Below are positions 15,535 to 22,557 of a DNA stretch of 32,287 nucleotides, one piece after another. This DNA is from an uncultured Pelagibacteraceae bacterium (GTDB taxonomy: Bacteria; Pseudomonadota; Alphaproteobacteria; Pelagibacterales; Pelagibacteraceae): positions 1-32,287 of the forward strand of contig CACNZK010000012.1 in assembly GCA_902625035.1 (NCBI GenBank), read 5' to 3'. Position numbers and translations under genes: made by a program. Below the pieces are notes generated by a model. It saw nothing but the letters and a program-made list of their open reading frames with translations, was not told the origin of the DNA and searched no databases. Positions within the stretch are counted from its first letter, which is position 1; each line of letters opens with the position of its first letter.

Positions 15535-17235
15535 TTAATAAAGTTTTTCCAAATCATCTTTATATTTTTCCAAGATTTTTTTTCTTTTTAGTTTTAATGT
15601 TGGTGTTAACATTCCATTATCAATTGTAAATTCTTCTTTAATTAATTTAAATTTTTTAATTTTTTCAACTAAAGATAAAGTTTTATTTAGGTTTTCTAAA
15701 TAAATTTCAATATTTTTTTTATTTTCATTACTTTCAGAAACAATTAATGCAACTAAATAAGTTTTTTTATCTCCATAAACAAAACTTTGTTTAATTTTTT
15801 CATTTAAACATAATAAATTTTCAATTTTAGATGGTGAGATGTTATCTCCACCAAGACTAACTATTATTTCTTTTTTTCTATCAGTAATTTTTAAATTTCC
15901 ATCTTCCGTGATCTCTCCAATATCACCAGTGTGCAACCAGCCATTCTTTATAACATCAGCTGTCTCTTTTTTCATGTTCCAATATCCAAGCATTACATTT
16001 TCACCTTTGACTAAAATTTCACCATCCTTAGCTATATCTACTTTGTTTGTTTTAAAAGGAGGCCCGACTGTATTGATTTTGATTTTTCCAGGAATATTAC
16101 AACTTACCACAGGTGAGGCCTCAGTAAGACCGTAGCCTTGAAGAGTGGGCAATCCTATAGCATTTAAAAATTCTCCAATTTTTTGGTCTAAAGCACCACC
16201 CCCAGACACAAAGGCCTTTAGTTCTCCGCCGAACTGATTTTTAATCTTTTTTCTTACTAGTTTTTCGCAAAGAAAATTGATTAGTTTTTCTTTCAATGTT
16301 AAATTTTCATTATTCAGTTTTTTAATTCCAAGTAAGATAGTGGATGATATCAGTTTTTTCTTAAAACCTTTTTGTTTTGAAAAATTCATTGAAATTTTAC
16401 TGTATAAATTTTGATAAAATCTTGGAACTGCTGTCATAATAGTGGGTTTTGCAATAGACATGTTGGATAATAACTTCTCTAGACTTTCAGCATAATAAAT
16501 TTTTGCACCAAGCGAGATTTGAACAAATTGAACTGCATGCTCATATGAATGAGATAATGGTAACCATGTTAAAAAAGTAGGTTCACTATTTTGAACTATT
16601 TGATTTAATATTTCTTGAGCTCCCTCACAATTTGATAGAATTCCTCCATGACTAAGCATTACTCCTTTAGGATTACCAGTTGTTCCAGATGTATAAATTA
16701 TACAAGCAAGATCTTTCCTCTCAAGATTTTGATTAAAAATTATTCCAGTATCTGATTTCTTTTTTTTTAGGTATTTATCGAATATATTTTCTATATTCTC
16801 GACACTTTCATTTATGTTTTCAATAGATAATACTTTTATTTCATTTGAAATAAATTTTTCAATTTTTTTTAATTGGATTTCATTAGAGATGATACAAATT
16901 TTTGGCTTACAATCATTAATGATGTATTCATAGTCTTTCTCTGAATAAGTTGTAAATAATGGCACCGTGACTCCACCTGCATTCATAATTGATATGTCAG
17001 AGATAAGCCACTCAGGTCGATTTTCAGATAATAGGATACACCGGTCTCCTTCAGCTAAATTTTCTCTTAAGTATTCAGATAAAATTTGAATTTTTGACGA
17101 AACTTGTTCCCAAGTCAAAAAATCTTTTTCATTTGCTTTTAACCATTTTAAAAATGGCTTATCAGCAACAGAGTTTATTTCTTTATACTTTGTAAAAAAA
17201 AGTTCTACTAAACTGTTTATTCTACTTAATTGCAT
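15535..17235 (-). CDS. Long-chain acyl-CoA synthetase (AMP-forming)
   Basis: An adenylate-forming enzyme, 566 residues, of the long-chain fatty acid:CoA ligase group (FAA1/ACSL-like rather than E. coli FadD-like). It activates fatty acids through an acyl-AMP to acyl-CoA. The P-loop YTSGTTGNPKGV is at 181-192. Further along are the LPLSHSYEH block, the GYGLTEASPVV motif, WLHTGDIGEI with the ribose-binding Asp, and KITDRKKEIIVSLGGDNISP at the hinge to the C-terminal lid. The C-terminus PTLKLKRKKILEKY carries the catalytic lysine region. Its ATG lies only 4 bases after the CCA of tRNA-Leu on the same strand, leaving no room for a separate leader, so it is presumably cotranscribed with the tRNA and freed by tRNA 3' processing. 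Chain-length preference cannot be told. Confidence 0.9.
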   Translation of the reverse strand: MQLSRINSLVELFFTKYKEINSVADKPFLKWLKANEKDFLTWEQVSSKIQILSEYLRENLAEGDRCILLSENRPEWLISDISIMNAGGVTVPLFTTYSEKDYEYIINDCKPKICIISNEIQLKKIEKFISNEIKVLSIENINESVENIENIFDKYLKKKKSDTGIIFNQNLERKDLACIIYTSGTTGNPKGVMLSHGGILSNCEGAQEILNQIVQNSEPTFLTWLPLSHSYEHAVQFVQISLGAKIYYAESLEKLLSNMSIAKPTIMTAVPRFYQNLYSKISMNFSKQKGFKKKLISSTILLGIKKLNNENLTLKEKLINFLCEKLVRKKIKNQFGGELKAFVSGGGALDQKIGEFLNAIGLPTLQGYGLTEASPVVSCNIPGKIKINTVGPPFKTNKVDIAKDGEILVKGENVMLGYWNMKKETADVIKNGWLHTGDIGEITEDGNLKITDRKKEIIVSLGGDNISPSKIENLLCLNEKIKQSFVYGDKKTYLVALIVSESNENKKNIEIYLENLNKTLSLVEKIKKFKLIKEEFTIDNGMLTPTLKLKRKKILEKYKDDLEKLY

Positions 17236-17239
17236 AATT

Positions 17240-17324
17240 TGGTGGGCGAAGAGAGAATCGAACTCTCACTTCTTGCGAAACACGATTTTGAGTCGTGCGC
17301 GTCTACCAGTTCCGCCATTCGCCC
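17240..17324 (-). tRNA. tRNA-Leu (anticodon CAA)
   Basis: An 85-base class II tRNA read on the minus strand with encoded CCA. The acceptor stem is GGGCGAA/TTCGCCC, the D region GGCGGAACTGGTAGACGCGC is typical of Leu, the anticodon stem is CACGA/TCGTG with loop CTCAAAA (CAA), then a long variable arm and T-arm GAGAG-TTCGATT-CTCTC. It reads UUG. Discriminator base is A, as expected for Leu. Confidence 0.97.
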
Positions 17325-17382
17325 CGATTATTAAATAATTTATTAAATAGTATAAGAACTAAAATTATATTAAAACCAAAAA

Positions 17383-17988
17383 ATGTTTAAAAATCTTTAC
17401 AAAAAATGTTTAGATTTGGCGGGTCACAAAAGTTCTAAATACTACTTGGCGATTGTGTCATTTATCGAAAGTTCATTTTTTCCTATTCCTCCTGACGTTA
17501 TGGTTATTCCAATGGTAATTTCAAAAAAAACAGATTTTAAAAAAATTTTTCTTATAACAACAATATTTTCAGTTTTAGGTGGTATGCTCGGTTATGTAAT
17601 TGGAGCATTTTTTTTTGATTTTGGAGCACAGATCATGAATTTTTATGGTTATGAGGATAAACTACTTAATATAAAAGAGAGCTTGGTTAGAAATGATGGT
17701 TTTTATGCTTGGTTAGGAATACTTTTTTTAGCAGGTTTTACTCCTCTTCCTTATAAAGTTTTTACTATTGCAAGTGGTCTCATAGGCTTTAATTTATTAA
17801 TTTTTGTTTTAATAAGCTTAATTTCTAGAGGATTAAGATTTTTTTTAGTTTCATATCTCTCCTATAAGTTTGGATACTTATTTAGTGAATTTATGGATAA
17901 GCATGGATCAAAATGGTTTACAATAATTGGAATATTAATTTTTATGATTGGGTTAATAATTTATATAATTTATAAATCTAATGTTTAA
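17383..17988 (+). CDS. YqaA/DedA-like inner-membrane protein (VTT/SNARE-associated domain)
   Basis: A 201-residue membrane protein with about five hydrophobic segments. The signature lies in IVSFIESSFFPIPPDVMVIPMV (about 25-46) and in GFTPLPYKVFTIASGLIGFN (about 122-141): the paired re-entrant motifs E..FPIPPD and TPLPYK of the DedA/VTT superfamily, close to E. coli YqaA. DedA-family proteins flip lipids or support membrane homeostasis; the exact role of YqaA is unknown. It begins a tight operon: its last 8 bases overlap dsbB, which overlaps coq7. Membrane location is certain; function is an inference from family. Confidence 0.85.
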   Translation: MFKNLYKKCLDLAGHKSSKYYLAIVSFIESSFFPIPPDVMVIPMVISKKTDFKKIFLITTIFSVLGGMLGYVIGAFFFDFGAQIMNFYGYEDKLLNIKESLVRNDGFYAWLGILFLAGFTPLPYKVFTIASGLIGFNLLIFVLISLISRGLRFFLVSYLSYKFGYLFSEFMDKHGSKWFTIIGILIFMIGLIIYIIYKSNV

Positions 17989-18466
17989 TTTAAAATCTCA
18001 ATTTCATTTAAAAATAATTTTTCTGTTTAGCTTTATTGCTTTAATCTCCGCTTTTTTTATAGAATATGTTCTTGGACATCAGCCTTGTAATTTATGCTTA
18101 ATAGAGAGAATTCCTTATGGATTAAGCATTATGATAATAATGGCGATTTTTTTAATTAAAAAAAATCAAAAATTCTTTATTATGTTATTAATTCTTACTT
18201 TTATCTTCTCTTTTGCTATTTCATTTTATCATTATGGAATTGAAGAGAGTTTTTTTCAAGAATCATCTTTTTGTGGAGTAAAGAGTCTGACCGAAAATTT
18301 AACTAAAGAAGATTTGCTTAAACAATTGAGTGAGAAAACAATAAGCTGTAAAGATGTGACATTTAGGATTTTTGGATTATCACTTACAAGTATTAATATA
18401 GTAATAAGTTTATTGTTTATTATAACGCTTTTTAAAATTTTTGCTAAATATGAAAAAAACAAATAG
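17981..18466 (+). CDS. dsbB: Disulfide bond formation protein DsbB
   Basis: Inner-membrane quinone reductase, 161 residues, that re-oxidises the periplasmic DsbA and passes electrons to ubiquinone. It has four hydrophobic segments. The first periplasmic loop holds the redox pair Cys36-Cys39 (GHQPCNLCLIER, the family signature) and the second loop holds Cys98 and Cys123 (SSFCGVKS and TISCKDV), the pair that talks to DsbA. The loop 2 sequence with EESFF and FCG is typical of the alphaproteobacterial form. It overlaps the YqaA-like gene by 8 bases and coq7 by 17 bases. The neighbouring ubiquinone-synthesis gene coq7 fits its need for quinone, though this may be accidental. Confidence 0.93.
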   Translation: MFNLKSQFHLKIIFLFSFIALISAFFIEYVLGHQPCNLCLIERIPYGLSIMIIMAIFLIKKNQKFFIMLLILTFIFSFAISFYHYGIEESFFQESSFCGVKSLTENLTKEDLLKQLSEKTISCKDVTFRIFGLSLTSINIVISLLFIITLFKIFAKYEKNK

Positions 18467-18980
18467 AAGAGTACAAGAGTTTATTAGGGTTGACCATGCT
18501 GGTGAGAGAGGTGCTGTGAAAATCTATGAAGGTCAATTATTAGCTTTAAATACCATTGTTAAAAATGATGATTTAAAAAAAAAAATTGAAGATATGAAGC
18601 AGCATGAGATAGAACATTGTCAATTTTTTGAAAACGAAATAAAAAAAAGAAATATTGAACCAACAAAATTTTTGCCTTTATGGGATTTATTAGGAGTAGG
18701 TTTAGGATTTGGCTCTACATTATTAGGTAAAAAAGCTGCAATGCTATGCACAGCATCTGTTGAAGAAGTTATTGACAAACATTATTTAAATCAGATTAAT
18801 GAACTAGGCCCTGATGAGGAAGAACTAAAAAAGAAAATAACAAAATTTAGACAAGATGAATTAGATCATAAAGACATTGCTTATGAAGAAGGCGCAACTA
18901 AAAAAGGTTTGTATGCTATAATGGATAGAATTATTAAAACTGGATCTAAATTAGCAATTAATATTTCTGAAAAAATTTAA
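18450..18980 (+). CDS. coq7: 3-demethoxyubiquinol 5-hydroxylase Coq7
   Basis: Di-iron monooxygenase that adds the C6 hydroxyl (C5 in older numbering) to demethoxyubiquinol late in ubiquinone synthesis, peripheral to the inner membrane. The ferritin-like ligands are all visible: Glu19 in VDHAGERGA, EIEH at 53-56, Glu105-Glu106 in TASVEEVIDKHY, and ELDH at 137-140, giving two EXXH-type motifs. The amphipathic segment FLPLWDLLGVGLGFGSTLLG is the usual membrane-binding helix. I use ATG 18450 (MKKTNRRVQEF, 176 residues) instead of an upstream TTG at 18441. It overlaps dsbB by 17 bases. Two bases separate its stop from the convergent HNH gene. Confidence 0.94.
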   Translation: MKKTNRRVQEFIRVDHAGERGAVKIYEGQLLALNTIVKNDDLKKKIEDMKQHEIEHCQFFENEIKKRNIEPTKFLPLWDLLGVGLGFGSTLLGKKAAMLCTASVEEVIDKHYLNQINELGPDEEELKKKITKFRQDELDHKDIAYEEGATKKGLYAIMDRIIKTGSKLAINISEKI

Positions 18981-18982
18981 TC

Positions 18983-19552
18983 TTAAGCTTCAAGCTCTAC
19001 ATCCCAATATAAATAATCCATCCAACTTTTATGTAAATAATTTGGAGGAAAATTCTTACCATTTCTATGTAGATCTTCAGTTGATGGTTGATAAGGATAC
19101 TGATTAAGTTTCATTCCTGAGGATTTTAATAATTTACCACCTTTTTTAACATTACATGCTGAACATGCTGTTACAACATTATCCCAATGTGTTTCTCCAC
19201 CTTTAGATCTTGGTAAAAGATGGTCAAAAGTTAATTCCTCTCCACTTCCGCAGTATTGACAAGAAAATTTATCCCTTAAAAAAACGTTAAATCTTGTAAA
19301 ACTTGGTTGAGATTGTGGGACTATGTAATCTTTAAGAGCAATAACACTTGGAAGCTGCATTTTAAATGATGGACTTCTTACAATTCTATCATAACTACTT
19401 ACTATAATAACTCTATCTAAAAAAACTGACTTTACTGTATCTTGCCAAGACCACAATGATAAAGGGTAATAGCTTAAAGGTCTATAATCTGCATTTAAAA
19501 CTAACGCAGGACATTTTTCTAATGAGACGTTTTGTTCAATAAAATTATTCAC
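18983..19552 (-). CDS. HNH endonuclease family protein
   Basis: A 189-residue protein with a C-terminal HNH domain. The zinc knuckle is Cys98-x2-Cys101 and Cys130-x2-Cys133, and the catalytic core is FDHLLPRSKGGETHWDNVVTACSACN (Asp110-His111, Asn125). The first ~90 residues (ALVLNADYRPLSYYPLSLWSWQDTV) are the conserved N-terminal domain of a chromosomal HNH family found in many proteobacteria, actinobacteria and cyanobacteria; its target is unknown. It is not beside any restriction, phage or intein gene, so a housekeeping role in DNA or RNA is more likely than mobility. It is 45 bases downstream of the esterase gene on the same strand, a probable operon. Confidence 0.87.
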   Translation of the reverse strand: MNNFIEQNVSLEKCPALVLNADYRPLSYYPLSLWSWQDTVKSVFLDRVIIVSSYDRIVRSPSFKMQLPSVIALKDYIVPQSQPSFTRFNVFLRDKFSCQYCGSGEELTFDHLLPRSKGGETHWDNVVTACSACNVKKGGKLLKSSGMKLNQYPYQPSTEDLHRNGKNFPPNYLHKSWMDYLYWDVELEA

Positions 19553-19597
19553 AACTTAATTTTAGCTTAAATAAAAAATGATTTCAATATTTAGCAC

Positions 19598-20251
19598 TCA
19601 TTTTATTTTTTTTAAAATATAATTTAATGCTATACTAGAAGCCTCTATAGGAATATGATGATCGCAATTTTTAATTAAATGAGTATCTATTTCAATATTT
19701 GATCTAATAAAAAAATCTTTTGCTTCTAACATGTAGTTGGGTGAGACAACTTGATCAGAATCACCATGAATTAATAAGATACTCGTTGACGTTTTCTTCC
19801 TTTGTTTAAGGTCCTCTTGATTAATTATCTTGCCCGAAAAACCTACTACACAACAAAATTTATTTTCAGATGTAAGCCCTAAATTGATTGACATCATGCA
19901 TCCTTGACTAAAACCAGATAAGCAAATTTTATCATTTTTTAAATTATATTTAATTTTTATTTCATCTATGAATTGGTTTAATTTTTTTTCAGCCTTAATT
20001 GATTGCTCTAAAATGTAATTTGGATCATCTTTTGTAAGATCAAACCATTGATAGCCAGATGGATTTATTGGACAAGTTTCATGACCATTAGGACAGAGAA
20101 AAATTGTATTTGCAAGGTGCCTTTTCCAATTTAATGAAAGCATACTTATATCTTTACCATCGCCTCCATACCCATGAAGTAAAATGACTGCATTTTCAAT
20201 TTTTACATTTTTTTCTGGTTTTATAATGGTTGTATCAAGGCAAAATGTCAT
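19598..20251 (-). CDS. Alpha/beta-hydrolase carboxylesterase/phospholipase
   Basis: A 217-residue serine hydrolase of the YpfH/phospholipase-carboxylesterase group. VILLHGYGGDGKD (22-34) forms the oxyanion hole, the nucleophile is Ser115 in SGFSQGCMM, the acid is Asp166 in LLIHGDSDQVV, and the base is His198 or His199 in NCDHHIPIEA. Length and order match the family, which hydrolyses short acyl esters or lysophospholipids. No signal peptide is present, so it is cytoplasmic. It starts 49 bases from the divergent HIG1-domain gene. The natural substrate cannot be judged. Confidence 0.85.
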   Translation of the reverse strand: MTFCLDTTIIKPEKNVKIENAVILLHGYGGDGKDISMLSLNWKRHLANTIFLCPNGHETCPINPSGYQWFDLTKDDPNYILEQSIKAEKKLNQFIDEIKIKYNLKNDKICLSGFSQGCMMSINLGLTSENKFCCVVGFSGKIINQEDLKQRKKTSTSILLIHGDSDQVVSPNYMLEAKDFFIRSNIEIDTHLIKNCDHHIPIEASSIALNYILKKIK

Positions 20252-20300
20252 AGTAATTGATTTATGTTTTTTTATCTATAAAACAGCCTACTATAATTTT

Positions 20301-20504
20301 ATGATTTCTGGAATATTAGTAAAAATTTTATCTATAATCTTACTGCTAGCAGTTGGCTTAGTTCTAATTCTTGGTATTGGAACTTTATTTAAAGGTGGAG
20401 AAACAAGTAAAAAATACTCTAACAAATTAATGCAATTAAGAGTCTTGCTACAATTTATAGCAATTATAGCATTAATAAGTTTTGCATATTTTTTTAAAAA
20501 TTAA
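20301..20504 (+). CDS. HIG1-domain (hypoxia-induced) small membrane protein
   Basis: A 67-residue protein with two membrane helices (about 3-24 and 48-63) around a conserved hydrophilic loop, GGETSKKYSNKLMQLRVLLQ. The KGGE..KKYSNKLMQLRVLLQ core is the signature of the HIG1 domain, known in mitochondria from Rcf1/Rcf2-type factors of cytochrome c oxidase and its supercomplexes, and common in alphaproteobacteria. An assembly or modulation role for a terminal oxidase is therefore plausible. I chose ATG 20301 over 20184, because the longer frame would overlap the divergent esterase gene and reads as non-homologous sequence. Its stop overlaps the convergent TlpA-like gene by 4 bases. Confidence 0.82.
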   Translation: MISGILVKILSIILLLAVGLVLILGIGTLFKGGETSKKYSNKLMQLRVLLQFIAIIALISFAYFFKN

Positions 20505-21010
20505 TTATAGTTGCTCAACCACGTAATAAATTTTTTATCAACAAAGTCGATTGATCCAATTATTCTTGCAAACTCAAGTCCTTCTTTATTAAAAAATATA
20601 GTGGTGGGAAGACCTCTTAATTTAAATTTCTTAGCCAATGTATTGGGTGAGTCAAAATATATTTCTAAGTTTTTTATTTCTAAATCTTTAAAGAAGATCA
20701 TAGATTTTTGATCAGTATCCTTGCCAATGTTTATCGGAAATATCTTCAGATTATCTAAGTTAGAATTTTCAGCCAATAAATCCAAAGATGGCATTTCATC
20801 TTTACATGGAGCACACCAAGTTGCCCAAAAATTCAATATAACTAGATTTCCCTTGTAATCATTTAAGTTTAATTCATTATTTTTAATGTCTAAAAACGTT
20901 ATATCATCATAATTTTTTAACTCTTTATTAATGACTAAATTTTTTATATCGATAACTTCACCAGCAAAAGAATTTGATAGCATTAAAATAAATATTGTTA
21001 AAAATCTCAT
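20501..21010 (-). CDS. TlpA-like periplasmic thioredoxin
   Basis: A 169-residue thioredoxin-fold protein with an N-terminal signal peptide (MRFLTIFILMLSNSFA, likely cleaved after residue 16) and a CAPC active site at Cys66-Cys69 in NFWATWCAPCKDEMPSL. The cis-proline loop is RGLPTTIFFN. This is the TlpA/ResA family, which keeps periplasmic cysteines reduced, for instance for cytochrome c or copper-centre assembly. A thioredoxin of this type next to argH is a recurring gene order in alphaproteobacteria. It is transcribed divergently from argH across only 24 bases, and its 3' end overlaps the HIG1-domain gene, a possible second link to oxidase assembly. Confidence 0.88.
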   Translation of the reverse strand: MRFLTIFILMLSNSFAGEVIDIKNLVINKELKNYDDITFLDIKNNELNLNDYKGNLVILNFWATWCAPCKDEMPSLDLLAENSNLDNLKIFPINIGKDTDQKSMIFFKDLEIKNLEIYFDSPNTLAKKFKLRGLPTTIFFNKEGLEFARIIGSIDFVDKKFITWLSNYN

Positions 21011-21020
21011 TTTAAATAGG

Positions 21021-21026
21021 TATAAT
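21021..21026 (+). promoter_or_regulatory. -10 box of a near-leaderless argH promoter
   Basis: TATAAT ends 8 bases before the argH ATG at 21035, so the transcript should start within a base or two of the ATG. The box is inside the 12-base palindrome ATAATTAATTAT (21022-21033), which gives a mirror GATAAT on the minus strand suited to tlpA, with a leader of about 12 bases. The -35 would lie inside the tlpA coding start. Confidence 0.5.
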
Positions 21027-21034
21027 TAATTATC

Positions 21035-22426
21035 ATGGTAAAAAATAAAAACAACCAGACAATATGGAATACGAGAATTAAAAATAATTCATCTAATCTT
21101 TCACAAAAAATGGGTAGTTCTATTGATGTAGATAAAAGACTTTATAAAGAGGACATAAAAGGTTCTATTGCCCATGTGGAAATGCTATTTAAACAAAAAA
21201 TAATTTCTTTTAAAATAAAAAACAAAATTATTTACGGACTAAATAAGATTGAAAAAGAAATATCTAATAAAAAGTTTAAATTTAATAAAAAATATGAGGA
21301 CATTCATATAAATATTGAAAAACGTCTGTTTGAAATAATTGGTGAAGAAGCCGGGTATGTTCACACAGCAAGATCTAGAAACGACCAAGTAATAACAGAC
21401 TTTAAAATCTGGATTAAATCAGCAAATCATAAGATAAGCATAATGTTGGATAATGTAATTAATAGTTCAATTAATTTAGCTGAGAAAAACGTAGAAACTA
21501 TAATGCCAGGTTTTACTCATTTGAAAAATGCCCAAGCAGTTTCGTTCGCACATTATTTAATGGCATACGTGGAAATGTTTAAGAGAGATAAAGACAGGTT
21601 TAAAAGTAATCTAGAAAGTTTAAATGAAAACCCATTAGGTGTTGCTGCATTAACTGGAACTTCATTCAACATTGATAGAAATTATACTACAAAAAAACTT
21701 GGTTTTGAAAGACCTACTAATAATTCAATTGATACTGTAGCGGATAGAGATTTTGTTTTAGATTTTCTTTACAGCGTTTCTGTTTGTTCATTGCATTTAT
21801 CAAGAATCGCTGAAGAACTAATTATCTGGAATTCTGATGGTTTCAATCTGATTAACCTTTCAGATAAAATAGTAACTGGTTCATCAATTATGCCACAAAA
21901 AAAAAATCCTGATCTTTTAGAATACTTAAGAGGTAAATCAGGAATTACTTTTGGTAATTTATTTTCAATGTTCACTATATTAAAAGGATTGCCTCTTTCG
22001 TACTTCAAAGATCTTCAAGATGATAAAGAAATCATTTTTAAATCCTATGATGTACTTTTTGAAAGTTTAAAAGTATTTAATGAAATTCTTAAAAATGTAA
22101 GTCCTAATAAAAAAAGAATGATTGAATTAGCCTACTCAGGATACATTACCGCAACTGATTTAGCTGATTATCTTGTAAAAAATAATTCAATGTCTTTTCG
22201 GAAAGCTTACCAAAAAACAGCCTTGGTAGTGAATTTAGCCGAAAAGAAAAAGAAAAAGCTAAATGAATTATCCTTGGAAGATCTAAAAAAGATAGAACCT
22301 ACAGTAACAAATGATTTACTTAAAGTGCTTGATTTAAAGAATTCTGTTAATTCCAAAAAATCGTATGGTGGAACATCTTTTGATAATATCAAAAAGATGA
22401 TAAGGAAATATAAAAAATTGAGATGA
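21035..22426 (+). CDS. argH: Argininosuccinate lyase
   Basis: Last enzyme of arginine synthesis: it splits argininosuccinate into arginine and fumarate. A 463-residue member of the fumarase/aspartase superfamily. The N-terminal WNTRIKNNSSNLSQKM matches the family's WGGRF...-type opening; HTARSRNDQV (110-119), PGFTHLKNAQAVSFAHYL (158-175, with the general acid-base His162) and the signature GSSIMPQKKNPD (282-293, mobile loop with catalytic Ser283/284) are intact. It is followed by lptM with an ATGA overlap, and lptM by lysA with another, so argH-lptM-lysA are translated in series. Divergent from tlpA over 24 bases. Confidence 0.97.
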   Translation: MVKNKNNQTIWNTRIKNNSSNLSQKMGSSIDVDKRLYKEDIKGSIAHVEMLFKQKIISFKIKNKIIYGLNKIEKEISNKKFKFNKKYEDIHINIEKRLFEIIGEEAGYVHTARSRNDQVITDFKIWIKSANHKISIMLDNVINSSINLAEKNVETIMPGFTHLKNAQAVSFAHYLMAYVEMFKRDKDRFKSNLESLNENPLGVAALTGTSFNIDRNYTTKKLGFERPTNNSIDTVADRDFVLDFLYSVSVCSLHLSRIAEELIIWNSDGFNLINLSDKIVTGSSIMPQKKNPDLLEYLRGKSGITFGNLFSMFTILKGLPLSYFKDLQDDKEIIFKSYDVLFESLKVFNEILKNVSPNKKRMIELAYSGYITATDLADYLVKNNSMSFRKAYQKTALVVNLAEKKKKKLNELSLEDLKKIEPTVTNDLLKVLDLKNSVNSKKSYGGTSFDNIKKMIRKYKKLR

Positions 22427-22557
22427 TTAAAAAAATTACATTTGTTATTTTATTTTGTTGTATTTTAGTTTCTTGTGGAAAGAAGAGTGATCCTGAATAT
22501 AAGTCCTCGAGTAAAGAAATTAAAATATCAACAATTATTATTAACAAAGTTTCATGA
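22423..22557 (+). CDS. lptM: Small lipoprotein, LptM (YifL) type
   Basis: A 44-residue lipoprotein that starts at the ATG overlapping the argH stop and ends in an ATGA overlap with lysA. A signal segment (MIKKITFVILFCCILVS) leads to the lipobox LVSC with Cys18 acylated, followed by GKKSDPEYK. The small size, the C-G-[KR]-K-x-D-P form after the cysteine and the position between argH and lysA match the LptM/YifL family. In E. coli LptM helps the LptD outer-membrane translocon mature; here that is inferred. Both overlaps argue strongly that it is translated. The tail (KEIKISTIIINKVS) is not clearly conserved. Confidence 0.8.
   Translation: MIKKITFVILFCCILVSCGKKSDPEYKSSSKEIKISTIIINKVS

Noticed and set aside
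20292..20297. TATAAT three bases before the HIG1-domain ATG
   Set aside because: Its predicted transcript start falls inside the coding sequence; TATAAA at 20277-20282 is better placed. AT-rich sequence yields such boxes by chance.
20184..20300. Upstream start of the HIG1-domain frame at 20184
   Set aside because: It would run through the divergent esterase gene's start; the HIG1 homology begins at 20301.
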